Shown here: positions 1 through 9,755 of the stretch, piece by piece
Position numbering within the stretch: position 1 is the stretch's first letter
Layout of the letters: each line of letters starts with the position of its first letter
Source of the DNA: Ehrlichia ruminantium
GTDB lineage: Bacteria; Pseudomonadota; Alphaproteobacteria; Rickettsiales; Anaplasmataceae
Reading direction: 5' to 3'
DNA length: 64,000 bases
NCBI RefSeq assembly: GCF_009728835.1
Contig: NZ_CP033455.1
Coordinates: forward strand, 1,314,548 to 1,378,547
Notes under the pieces: model-generated
The model's database searches: none
Seen by the model: the letters and a program-made list of their open reading frames with translations, nothing else
Told to the model about the DNA's origin: nothing
Made by a program: the position numbers and the translations under genes

Positions 1-955
1 CACGGTTCTCATTTATATAGTTTATATACAACAACATTTTTAAAACTATTAGTTAATAAAAGCACAACTACAACTTTACAATACATTGACATCACAAAAC
101 ATAAATTATCATTTTAGCTATTATAATCGGATCAAGCATATAGTTTTATAGGATGCATTACATATATTTGAACATTTTCACACAATACTTAATCATAAGC
201 GATTATTTATTCATACCACCAAATACACATTAAATAAACTGTACACAACCACACTAATTTGTAACTTTATAGTGCACTAAATAAATGTATTAATATAATT
301 TAAATAATACACAGCACGTCATTATATATATTTACCTCACAACTGATGTTACAATTAGAATAGTGATAAACTTACAAAATACATAATATAATTGCGTATA
401 GAAGACTTTGTTTTATAACATAATTTAAGAGTATTCATAAGGTTATGTGTTGATCAGCTTGTACATGTGTTTTGTAGAGTTTATCTATTTATATGATTAT
501 CTGATGTATAAAAAATGAAAGTATTTAAATCTACATTTAAATTAGTATTCCTTTAGTAAAATAATATAGGTTAATACACACTTTTACACCTGATAACAAT
601 GGTTTTTAGTAGGATAGTTTTACGATAGTTACTATAGTAAATGTAAACAGCATGTCATTTTTTAATTTTGTGTAATTAAAGTAAGATCTTGCTTATGTAT
701 AGTAATGTTGAGTATTGTTTCCTATAGTAATAGCTTTTGTGTCGCCGATATGTGTGGTGATACCTAATGTTATTATACTTTAGTTTAGTGTTAAATTAAG
801 CAAGATGTGTTGAATGGAATTAACAAGCATCCTATAAAAGAACAACACATTCACAATATTGAAAACATAATGATTATACTTCATCCTATATTATTCAGTA
901 CCACATTGCATACTAATAATACAGCTGATAAAAATAAAGAATGTATATAATGAAA
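1..955. other. AT-rich non-coding stretch before virB4-2
   Basis: This stretch is downstream of the minus-strand virB4-2. I see no open frame with coding character, no tRNA-like fold and no tandem repeat in it. It may continue into a gene outside the window. Confidence 0.5.
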
Positions 956-3328
956 TTACTTACTACATTTATTATAGAATGCAGGTAGCCACTTTTTAAC
1001 ATCACTACCATAACTATTAATAGACTCATACATATATCGAATTGTCTCTTGAGTAGCAGTTAACACATTAACCTCTGGTATATCAGGTAGTTGAAATGAT
1101 AATACTATCGAAACATTACACTGCTTGACGAAAAAGTACCCCTCTTGAGATGGCATTTGAAACATAGTATTACACTCTGTCTTTGAGAGATTAAAAGCTT
1201 TCATATATAATTTATTAGTTGATACAGAATTTGGCATAAAAATCTGTGTTTCAACATGTTTATTAAAACTACAAATAACATGACTTGACACAACTGCTGG
1301 AATATTTTCACCAGAAAACACAATTACAACATTTAATTGAGACATCATTTCAACCCAGTCATCAAGCTCTTGATCACTTCTAAATACGTAATCTAAAATC
1401 CATGCCTCATCCACCACTAAAATTGTGGGAGTTCCATCCAAGTAATTTACCAACACATGCAAGAAGTAATAAATTAAAACAGAAGCACATTGTGGTTTAG
1501 ATAAAACTATCCCAACATTTAGACCTAAAATTTTTGCATTCCAATCAATATTAGTTCCATCATTCAATATATGAGCAAATTCTCCATTATTTATCCACCG
1601 ATGAGCATTTTTACCTAATTTATTTATATAATCAGTAATACTACTTATATTTCTATCCTCCATAGGTAAATTAAAGATATACTCTACTACCTCATCAATA
1701 GTATTCTTCATCTCCTCAGACATTTCTTCTATATTTACACATGACATCCTTTGTAGAATGCCGCTGATTATCTTACGGTTCATACTATTATCTTCAAGTC
1801 TGAAAAGATCAAATGAAAGTTCATGATGATCAGGTCTATGATCTGCTCTATAATACTCTCCATTAATCGCTTTAGTAAAGATAATAGACTTACCTCTATA
1901 GTCTAATAGGATAATTCTTGTATTAAATTTTCTTGACTCCAATAACAAGAAATTCAATAACATAGTAACAGAAGACTGAGGGCTACCAACCACTAAGGTA
2001 TGTCCATTACCTTTCACATGAAAACTGAAAAAATAAGGCCTTCCTTTATTTGAAAAAAAGATAGTAACTGCTTGTCCCCACTTATTTCCTTGCAATGCTC
2101 CTGAAGGGAAATAATGCAATAAAGCAAATGTACACGCATACTTAGTCAAGGTATATCTAATATTTAACACATGAGAAAAATTTCCAGGCAAATGTGCCCA
2201 AAAATCATCTTCTATTGTTAAATCACATCTTACACACAAGATCCCAAGTGATGACAACGAAACAATAAACTTATCTATATTATTATGAAGTTGTTTCAAT
2301 GTATCAGATGTAATAACAAAATCAATTTTACGTTCACAGAAATCTAAGCATGAATTTACATCAGTTGACACAAATTCATCTATGTTAGTTATCTGCCTTA
2401 AATGCACATCGTTACTTACTTCTAAAAGCTTAGCTTGCTTTTGAAAAAACTTGACTACATTTTTACCTTTGGTAAATTTCATGATTTCTACAATCATAAA
2501 TTCACAATCTTGCTGTAAACATTGATCCACAGAATCCAGTGGGGACTCATGATAATCCTTAATTGCTAATATTGCACCAAATTTATGAGTATCACGATCG
2601 GATATTTTAAACGTATTAAATCCCATATGGATATCATAATGTGCACATACACCAGCGATATCAGTCATATCAAGTAAACATTCCTTATATCTCATTGTAG
2701 TTAGATAGAAAAAAAATTCTATAAGTTCTGATCTAATTTTACCTTTACTATTAGGCAATAATCCTAATTTTCTTGCCTCAAATTCTTTTAAATTTTCTAA
2801 AATACTCGAAGTAATTTTATTTAATCTAATAACTTTATTTTTTAAGAACTCTTTATGTTTGTTTTTAACATAAGGAAATGACAACGCCCCTAAAATACCC
2901 TTTATACTTTCTGGTAAATTATGGGTCACTACGGCAATATAGAGTTCATTAATGTATGTAACTTGCTGATTAACATATTGCATATGAGTATCGTGGAGCA
3001 CATCAGACACATCATCTATACTTTCACGTGAAAGATCAAACTTATGTAATTTCCTGATTGTATATATCCAAAAAGAGACTTCAGGTACTGTAATACTACT
3101 GGTAATACTATTACGTACAATTGTTCTTAAGTCTGTATCCTGTGTATTAAGTACATAATCTTCTATTTTTATAATTTGTAAAAGTTCCCCATTTTTATTT
3201 AATATTGTGTTCTCATCATAATGACAAGCTGCAGGAACAAAATTTCCTTTATTATAGGTATTATCATGTTCTTTTACAGTAGAATTATCTATATTAGAAC
3301 AACCTATCATTTCCTTAATAAAAGACAT
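956..3328 (-). CDS. virB4-2: VirB4-family type IV secretion ATPase, second copy (VirB4-2)
   Basis: This 790-residue protein has the length and layout of VirB4, the ATPase at the inner-membrane base of type IV secretion systems, which helps pilus assembly and substrate transfer. The C-terminal RecA-like domain carries a good Walker B (TILVVDEAW, residues 635-643). The Walker A position, residues 448-455, reads GSPQSSVT instead of the usual GxxGxGK[ST], so the phosphate-binding lysine is replaced by valine. The flanking residues (GHTLVV before, MLLNFLLLESRKF after) are typical of VirB4, so the alignment is secure. Rickettsiales carry two VirB4 genes, and a divergent second copy is known; this is that copy. 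It lies alone near seven virB2 paralogs, away from any virB3-virB6 or virB8-D4 block. It probably acts structurally or with the other VirB4, but that is inference. Confidence 0.9.
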   Translation of the reverse strand: MSFIKEMIGCSNIDNSTVKEHDNTYNKGNFVPAACHYDENTILNKNGELLQIIKIEDYVLNTQDTDLRTIVRNSITSSITVPEVSFWIYTIRKLHKFDLSRESIDDVSDVLHDTHMQYVNQQVTYINELYIAVVTHNLPESIKGILGALSFPYVKNKHKEFLKNKVIRLNKITSSILENLKEFEARKLGLLPNSKGKIRSELIEFFFYLTTMRYKECLLDMTDIAGVCAHYDIHMGFNTFKISDRDTHKFGAILAIKDYHESPLDSVDQCLQQDCEFMIVEIMKFTKGKNVVKFFQKQAKLLEVSNDVHLRQITNIDEFVSTDVNSCLDFCERKIDFVITSDTLKQLHNNIDKFIVSLSSLGILCVRCDLTIEDDFWAHLPGNFSHVLNIRYTLTKYACTFALLHYFPSGALQGNKWGQAVTIFFSNKGRPYFFSFHVKGNGHTLVVGSPQSSVTMLLNFLLLESRKFNTRIILLDYRGKSIIFTKAINGEYYRADHRPDHHELSFDLFRLEDNSMNRKIISGILQRMSCVNIEEMSEEMKNTIDEVVEYIFNLPMEDRNISSITDYINKLGKNAHRWINNGEFAHILNDGTNIDWNAKILGLNVGIVLSKPQCASVLIYYFLHVLVNYLDGTPTILVVDEAWILDYVFRSDQELDDWVEMMSQLNVVIVFSGENIPAVVSSHVICSFNKHVETQIFMPNSVSTNKLYMKAFNLSKTECNTMFQMPSQEGYFFVKQCNVSIVLSFQLPDIPEVNVLTATQETIRYMYESINSYGSDVKKWLPAFYNKCSK
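1964..1987 (-). other. Degenerate Walker A codons in virB4-2
   Basis: These codons encode GSPQSSVT where an active VirB4 has a glycine-rich loop ending in GKT or GKS. Both the second glycine and the lysine are lost, while the DEAW Walker B box about 190 residues on is kept. ATP hydrolysis by this copy alone is therefore doubtful. Confidence 0.75.
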
Positions 3329-4629
3329 AAAGGAACCCCATTTTTAACCTACAATAATATCAAAAAAAAGTGTTCATTATTGATTAACACATATATACAA
3401 ATAACATACACTTACCCATTATCTAGACATAAAATTAATATTCTATTTATTCCAAAATAAAAATAAACGGATAACAATAACATACAACCAGACTATAAAT
3501 AAATATAAGCTTACCACTAGTAAGCTAATATCAACTTTATATTACACTAAAAAGTTATATTAAGTACAATTGATTTTCAAAGACGTGATAAGATAAAATT
3601 GTATAACTCCATTAGAGTAATTTATATCAACACATAATTTAATACAAACAATAACATAATAAGTATACCGGAAAGAATGAATATTATAATCACTGAAAAT
3701 TTACGTTACATAATAACTATTATAAATCAGAATTTTGTATCTACAAACACATGTTTATTTTATTATCAACATAAAAAACATTACTCATAAAAGCTTAGTA
3801 TAATAAATTTACTCTTTACAATAATCATATCGTTTTAAAAAATTTAACAATCTGCTGATTAATACAAGTTAAATATTTTTTAACTATAAACTAAGATTAA
3901 ATAAATATTGAGAATCGATATACCCATCCAATAAATACCACTATAACCTTTTAAGGTATTACGAACTACTATTACTCTCAAGAAATTCATTATACTTATA
4001 TACGAAAGGTTTGACATCATAATATTAATGTAGAATACACAAAGTGTCACTTATTATCAACAAAGTTTAAATCGGTCATTAATCCCGACATAAATATAGC
4101 TTATTTATGTACAGGCATAAATTAACATAATACATTTTAACAACATGTATATCAACAATAACCTAACTACAATCAGTTAAATAGTATACAAGTTTCTAAC
4201 ATTTGTGTAATTAGTACATTATTAGAAAATCCACTATTATATTATTAAACCATCAGTAAGCATCAATATACTAAATAATAGTAAGACTATACTTGAGATA
4301 AATTAACCCAATTATTTATAATAATATCTCATAATTACTCACTAACATATTTAGATTGTCACACTAAAAAGACTACTAACCATACAAACATACCAGTAAT
4401 ATAAACTAAACATTATTAATAGCCAGATGATTACTTTAGATGATAAATATTTTATTTGTTACACTATTGATAAAATATTCACATATATCAATAAGCAACT
4501 CATTATAAATAATATGTTGATAATATAAGCTACTATCAGAAATGATCAATACAACAACATAGGTTAAGTTAATGTTTTGTTATTCCATCCATATAAAATT
4601 TATATTCTTTATGTCAAGTATAATACGTA
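3329..4629. other. Non-coding gap between virB4-2 and the virB2 cluster
   Basis: About 1.3 kb of AT-rich sequence with no credible gene. A short perfect hairpin (AGCTTAC, five-base loop, GTAAGCT) lies near 3508-3526 but has no T-run after it. The virB4-2 promoter must lie here, but I see no convincing -35/-10 pair. Confidence 0.5.
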
Positions 4630-5021
4630 TTAGTTAACAGCAGCAGCATTTGCAGCTTGAGCACCATTGCACCCACCACCACTAACTCCAGACCCTGCAG
4701 CAAATTTAGTCATTATTTTACCAGCACCAAAAAATATTGCTGTAAACACAACAAGCATTACTATTGCTGGCCATGGTAGTTTACCAAATATTGCCATTAT
4801 ACTTGAACCTAATATTACCCCTGTCATTATTGGTAAACCTAGCTTTTGTACAAAATCTATAACATTACATATCACTTTAGTTACAGGTTCATCATTACTA
4901 GTTGTTGAAGATGCACCTGCAGTTGAAACTGCACCTACCACTATTACTGAGGACTAGCTATAGACACACTACCCACAAGCCCTATAATAACTATCAAAAA
5001 CGTTAATAAAATTCTCATCAT
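4630..5021 (-). pseudogene. virB2: VirB2 pilin paralog 1, frameshifted after the signal peptide
   Basis: VirB2 is the major pilin subunit of type IV secretion systems. Starting at the ATG at 5021, the minus strand encodes a good signal peptide (MMRILLTFLIVIIGLVG then SVSIASPQ) and hits TAA at 4944-4946. The mature pilin continues in another frame, which is open only after a TAG near 4954, with GTG at 4941 as its first usable start. Paralog 2 reads SIANPQVVTVVV at the same place, with CAG GTG where this copy has CAG TAA, so loss of a single G explains the break. The core GLPIMTGVILGSSIMAIFG through FFGAGK is intact. Translation from GTG 4941 would give a 103-residue pilin with no signal peptide, which could not be exported normally. 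A sequencing error is possible because the core shows no other decay. Confidence 0.8.
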
Positions 5022-5241
5022 AACACTCCATATATACAACCCTTGACATTCACTATCATTATTGATTAATAAACCTTGAGTATTTAATTACATCCAACAC
5101 TCTATACAAAATCACATTTTTTAATAGAGAAAAAAACTTTCTGTACTAATAGTCTATGCCTAATACATTAGTAAAATGCAATAAGCCACTTAACAAATTT
5201 TTTAAACATGTATAATCTATATAATTAACAGTAACATTTAT

Positions 5242-5649
5242 TCAAAATACCAGTATCAAACTATTGCTACTTACTGCCGCTGCTCCCCCCCCCCCATTAC
5301 ATACATCTTGTTGACTACCACTACTAACACTATTAACTCCACTAGCAAATTTATGCATTAGTTTACCAGCACCAAAAAATATTGCTGTAAATACAACAAG
5401 CATTACTATTGCTGGCCATGGCAGTTTACCAAATATTGCCATTATACTTGAGCCTAATATTACTCCCGTCATAATTGGCAAACCTATTCCTTGTACAAAC
5501 TTTATAACATTACATATAACTTTAGTGACAGGGTCATCTCCATTAGCTTGCTGAGTTACAACTACCGTTACCACCTGAGGATTAGCTATAGATACATTAC
5601 TTACAAACCCTATCACAACTATAAAAAACATTGAAAAAATTTTTACCAC
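5242..5649 (-). CDS. virB2: VirB2 pilin paralog 2, with a G11 tract near its C-terminus
   Basis: This is a small pilin of about 135 residues: signal peptide ending near SIANPQ, a short variable segment, the conserved VTKVICNVI with one cysteine, the common two-helix hydrophobic core, then KFASGV and a variable tail with a second cysteine (DVC). I place the start at GTG 5649 (protein start VVKIFSMFF), because the other paralogs begin with M-x-K-hydrophobic at this point after a G-rich leader. An ATG at 5664 would add five residues. The coding strand has eleven consecutive G (5285-5295) encoding GGGG in the tail. Losing one G would give the ending GGGEQRQ, and gaining one would give GGGGSSGSK, so slippage would swap the last residues. 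The gene is in line with four other minus-strand copies. Confidence 0.88.
   Translation of the reverse strand: MVKIFSMFFIVVIGFVSNVSIANPQVVTVVVTQQANGDDPVTKVICNVIKFVQGIGLPIMTGVILGSSIMAIFGKLPWPAIVMLVVFTAIFFGAGKLMHKFASGVNSVSSGSQQDVCNGGGGAAAVSSNSLILVF
5285..5295. repeat. C11/G11 homopolymer inside virB2 paralog 2
   Basis: Eleven consecutive C on the plus strand, G on the coding strand, within a genome of roughly 70% AT. Tracts of this length slip readily during replication. All three reading phases downstream give a closed but different pilin tail. Confidence 0.85.
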
Positions 5650-5902
5650 ACACTCTACCATCATATAAATTGAAACAACTTATTAATTATTATCACCTAT
5701 TGACTAATAAACTCTGAATATTTAGTTGCACTAAATATCTGATATAGGAATCACATCTTATCAAGGGTATGCATATATATTAATTTGCATTTATACCCTA
5801 GTTGAAAAACTTCATTACGCTAACATTTTCTGCATAGTAATATTATTAAGAATAGATAAAATTGCCTTATAGCTTTATTATACATATGTATGATGATACC
5901 TA

Positions 5903-6292
5903 TTAATTCACTGTAACAACATTTATCACAGCACCTGCTGCAGTTGCTTTATAAGCCTCACACACATCCTTGTTCTCATTAGCACTATCTACTCCAACCC
6001 CATTGGCAAACTTACTCATTAACTTACCAGCACCAAAAAATATCGCTGTAAATACAACAAGCATTACTATTGCTGGCCATGGCAGTTTACCAAATATTGC
6101 CATTATACTTGAGCCTAATATTACTCCCGTCATAATTGGCAAACCTAGTTTTTGAACAAAACCTATAACATTACATATAACTCTAGTGACGGTATCATCA
6201 TTAGTACCTGTAGACGATGTTGTGGCCTGAGCATCAACTATATTAGCCATAAACCTCACAAAGATAAAAAACATTAACAAAAATTTAATCAT
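5903..6292 (-). CDS. virB2: VirB2 pilin paralog 3
   Basis: This 129-residue pilin has an N-terminal signal peptide (MIKFLLMFFIFVRFMANIVDA, probable cleavage after VDA), a variable threonine/serine-rich stretch, DDTVTRVICNVIGFVQKLG, the shared core, KFANGV and a tail with the second cysteine (DVCEAY). The start at ATG 6292 follows a GTGGTAGTGT leader nearly identical to that of the plus-strand copy at 8708. Its N-terminal half closely matches the copy at 8708 (same NIV-DAQAT and TNDDTVTRV blocks), so those two are probably the closest pair despite opposite orientation. It is expected to be exported and built into the secretion pilus. Confidence 0.9.
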   Translation of the reverse strand: MIKFLLMFFIFVRFMANIVDAQATTSSTGTNDDTVTRVICNVIGFVQKLGLPIMTGVILGSSIMAIFGKLPWPAIVMLVVFTAIFFGAGKLMSKFANGVGVDSANENKDVCEAYKATAAGAVINVVTVN

Positions 6293-6603
6293 ACACTACC
6301 ACAATTACAAATTCACAACATGCGTACAATTAATTATCACACATTGTTTAAAATACTATAAACTATCTGATTACACTAAATATTCTAAATAAAACTGTAA
6401 CTACTTAAACAAAAAACATGCTATTGAATATTCATAACTAACTTATATTCAAGTAATGCCTTAACTAACTACAGAAAAGTATACTAACACCATAATCATA
6501 AAATCATTACATAAAAAGCCTGATTAGAAACACCATATTTATATAATCAACATACACACTAAAAGTCATAAAATTACTTCATAGTAGATTTTCCTAAACT
6601 TAT

Positions 6604-6984
6604 TTACACAGTAATATTTGTACTTACTGCATTTGTAGTATAGCTCTTACACACATCATCGCTATTATTACCATTATTAGCTACTCCAACCCCACTAGCA
6701 AACTTATGCATTAACTTACCAGCACCAAAAAATATTGCTGTAAATACAACAAGCATTACTATTGCTGGCCATGGCAGTTTACCAAATATTGCCATTATAC
6801 TTGACCCCAATATCACCCCAGTCATGATTGGCAAACCTAGTTTTTGAACAAAACCTATAACATTACATATAACTCTAGTAACAGTATCATCATTACTAGC
6901 AACATCAGCAAGTTGTACATTAGCTATACACGACATATCATACATAAACCTAATCAACATAAAAAATATTAAAAACATCTTCAT
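6604..6984 (-). CDS. virB2: VirB2 pilin paralog 4
   Basis: A pilin of 126 residues when started at ATG 6984 (MKMFLIFFMLIRF); a GTG three codons upstream lies inside the leader. It has a signal peptide, then IANVQLADVASNDDTVTRVICNV, the shared core, KFASGVGV and a variable asparagine-rich tail with DDVCKSY. The VTRVICNVIGFVQKLG block is shared with the copies at 5903 and 8708, whereas the copies at 5242 and 7148 have VTKVICNVI and FVQGIG. So there are at least two flavours of the segment before the core. Confidence 0.9.
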   Translation of the reverse strand: MKMFLIFFMLIRFMYDMSCIANVQLADVASNDDTVTRVICNVIGFVQKLGLPIMTGVILGSSIMAIFGKLPWPAIVMLVVFTAIFFGAGKLMHKFASGVGVANNGNNSDDVCKSYTTNAVSTNITV

Positions 6985-7147
6985 AATACACACCTAAAAA
7001 AATAAACCCACTAATAATTCACACAAATTCACACAGCTACTAGAACACCATTACTTAACAGACTTTGATTCACTATTTAAACACTAAGATACCAAAACTT
7101 ACACATTCCTTTTCAAGTAATATTCATGTAAAATAAACTCATATACA

Positions 7148-7525
7148 TTACCAAACAAAAATACGAACAACAGCACCGCTGGCAGCAGATGTTTGACAGA
7201 CATCTCCCGTACCATTATTCCCCCCCACTCCATTAGCAAACTTATGCATTAACTTACCAGCTCCAAAAAATATTGCTGTAAACACAACAAGCATTACTAT
7301 TGCTGGCCATGGTAATTTACCGAATATTGCCATTATACTTGACCCTAATATTACTCCTGTCATAATTGGCAAACCTATTCCTTGCACAAAATTTATAACA
7401 TTACATATTACTTTAGTCACAGTATCTTCAGCTCCACTTTGCGTTGTTGAAGATTGAGTACCAGCTACAGATACATTATATACAAACCCCAAAACCATTA
7501 AAAATACTAAAAAAACCTTAACCAT
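7148..7525 (-). CDS. virB2: VirB2 pilin paralog 5
   Basis: I start this pilin at ATG 7525 (MVKVFLVFLMVLGFVYNVSVAG), which follows a G-rich leader and aligns with the other paralogs. The frame stays open for 20 more codons upstream, but those residues break the signal peptide. The product is 125 residues, with SSTTQSGAEDTVTKVICNV before the shared core, KFANGVGG and a tail with DVCQTS. A run of seven C on the plus strand (7220-7226) falls in the VGGN segment and is shorter than the tract in paralog 2. Confidence 0.9.
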   Translation of the reverse strand: MVKVFLVFLMVLGFVYNVSVAGTQSSTTQSGAEDTVTKVICNVINFVQGIGLPIMTGVILGSSIMAIFGKLPWPAIVMLVVFTAIFFGAGKLMHKFANGVGGNNGTGDVCQTSAASGAVVRIFVW

Positions 7526-8707
7526 ACACACACCCCATATACAACTAAATAGTAAGCTTTCACCAGCTATAACACTACTACACAAATAAATCCTGATTAC
7601 TTACTATTTTAAATAACACACATTTTCCTAAACTGAAGAAAATACATCAACTAATAAAGCCACATATTCACTTTGTTTTTCGTAATATACTCTTCACATT
7701 AAATATTAATAGTCATTACATCATATCTATTACCAGTATATATCACAATACATATCACAAGTAACGTATTATACACTTTTAATTATAAATTACCATAACA
7801 TTAAATCCCACCTAATATATACTAAGTACTATTTTTAATGGTCACCATAACAGTACTATGTTTTCATAACTGCACCAAACCGATGTAGTACACCTAAAAT
7901 AGTAAATTTATAATAAACTAATAATACCATTTGATATTATTGATAATTGTATACTAATACAATAAACGACTTATTATAGAATAAATATGTAACTAAAAAC
8001 CAAACAAATACAATTACAACCACTATTAAAAGGATAAGAAATGCCTATAATTTCAAGACTTTACATATAAAGAACAGTAAATCTAACACATACACAACAT
8101 ATCAGATCATTTAAAACTAAGACAACTCTACACTTTAAGTTACAAATTCCTTAACAGAACCAACAAAAAACATGATCCGATTTTTTTATTAAGAAAATGC
8201 ACATAAAATATGTGTCAAAAAACTACACTATTTATAAAATGAACAAAATCAATGTTACCTAATTGATATTTTGTATATATTCCCTATATGAACAATAATC
8301 AATACAACACACGCAAAATAATGAAGTAGCTACTATTTAATATTCTATATAATTAATAACTAAACATAAATTTTTAAAATTATAATCAAGATATGTCAAA
8401 TTAATATAAGACAATTTTGGTTTGTGCCCGTAAGTATATGTGTTGATTATACAATATAATGTTTTTATTAAACTTTTTATGTAATGATTCTGTGGTTATA
8501 GTACTAAATGCACCGCCTTGTAACTAGCCAAGGTATTACTTAAATGTAAGTTAGTTATGGATATTTAGGTACTAATCACGCGTTTTTTTGTTTCAGTATA
8601 TACAGATGTTTACTTAGAACATTTAGTGTAATGAAATAGTTTATAGTATTTTAAACAATATATAGTAGTTAGTTGTACACATGTTGTGTTTATAGCTATG
8701 GTAGTGT
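7526..8707. other. Non-coding gap inside the virB2 cluster
   Basis: About 1.2 kb separates five minus-strand virB2 copies from the one plus-strand copy. It must hold the divergent promoters of the genes at 7525 and 8708, but I see no high-scoring -35/-10 pair, repeat or RNA gene. Confidence 0.5.
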
Positions 8708-9094
8708 ATGATTAAGTGCTTGTTAGTATTTTTTATCTTTGTGAGTTTTACAGCTAATATAGTTAATGCTCAGGCCACAGCATCGTCTCCAGGTACTAAT
8801 GATGATACTGTTACCAGAGTTATATGTAATGTTATAGGTTTTGTTCAAAAACTAGGTTTGCCAATCATGACTGGGGTAATATTAGGTTCAAGTATAATGG
8901 CAATATTTGGAAGACTCCCATGGCCAGCAATAGTAATGCTTGTTGTATTTACAGCAATATTTTTTGGAGCTGGTAAGTTAATGCATAAGTTTGCTAATGG
9001 AGTTGGAGTAGTGAGCAACAGTGAAGAAGATGTTTGTAAAAAGTATACTAATGGAAGTGCTAGTGGAGCAACAGTAAATATTGCTATTATATAA
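8708..9094 (+). CDS. virB2: VirB2 pilin paralog 6, inverted copy
   Basis: This is the only virB2 copy on the plus strand. It encodes 128 residues: signal peptide MIKCLLVFFIFVSFTANIVNA, then QATASSPGTNDDTVTRVICNV, the shared core with one change (FGRLPW in place of FGKLPW), KFANGVGV and a tail with EDVCKKY. The upstream GGTAGTGT is immediately next to the ATG, as in the copy at 6292, which is its closest relative at the N-terminus. The R-for-K change is shared only with the neighbouring copy at 9390. The gene converges on that copy, so this end of the cluster is either an inversion or an inverted duplication. Confidence 0.9.
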   Translation: MIKCLLVFFIFVSFTANIVNAQATASSPGTNDDTVTRVICNVIGFVQKLGLPIMTGVILGSSIMAIFGRLPWPAIVMLVVFTAIFFGAGKLMHKFANGVGVVSNSEEDVCKKYTNGSASGATVNIAII

Positions 9095-9389
9095 TAAACA
9101 CAAAAAAGCCTACTTGAAGTGATGAAGATATCTTAATTGCAACAGTAATAGCAATTCTTGAAACAATTATAACCTTTTAGGCAACGGCCAGTATATTCTA
9201 GCTACTTAAAACATATGACTATCAGAAGAACTTAGTAAAGTAGAATATAGCTGACCTTAAAATATTTAGAGTATTATTATTCGTTTATAACTTCATAACC
9301 ATTAGTGATTAGACAAAACAATACTATAAACTCTTTTCTACATAATAAACTATGTTGCACTTTTACAAGTGTAGTGGTAATACAATAAT

Positions 9390-9755
9390 TTATTTTTCTG
9401 CAATATCTGCACAGTCAAATTTTGCATTTGATATACCTTGAACCCCACCGGCAAATTTAGCAATTAATTTACCAGCTCCAAAAAATATTGCTGTAAATAC
9501 AACAAGCATTACTATTGCTGGCCATGGGAGTCTTCCAAATATTGCCATTATACTTGAACCTAATATTACCCCAGTCATGATTGGTAACCCCAACCTTTGC
9601 ACAAACACAACAACATTACATATTACTTTAGTAACAGCATCATCATTTTGTTGTTGATCTTTACTAGCACTACTAATGTTTGGTAATACTAACATACATA
9701 GTATCAAAAATAGGAAAGCTTTTCCTATAAAACATCTACCTATACAATCTACCAT
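9390..9755 (-). CDS. virB2: VirB2 pilin paralog 7, most divergent copy
   Basis: I start at ATG 9755 because GGGGGG lies eight bases upstream. The 121-residue product has a longer N-terminal region (MVDCIGRCFIGKAFLFLILC) with a hydrophobic signal ending near SSAS, then KDQQQNDDAVTKVICNVV, the shared core with FGRLPW, a changed exit (GKLIAKFAGGV) and a short tail with one cysteine (FDCADIAEK). It is the only copy whose tail lacks the DVC motif and has no asparagine- or alanine-rich end. It may be the ancestral or the most specialised member of the set. Confidence 0.88.
   Translation of the reverse strand: MVDCIGRCFIGKAFLFLILCMLVLPNISSASKDQQQNDDAVTKVICNVVVFVQRLGLPIMTGVILGSSIMAIFGRLPWPAIVMLVVFTAIFFGAGKLIAKFAGGVQGISNAKFDCADIAEK

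Noticed and set aside
4667-4957. Plus-strand frame opposite the first virB2 copy, and the similar one at 5970-6155
   Set aside because: Both are antisense to the conserved pilin core, and their similarity to each other merely mirrors the virB2 repetition.
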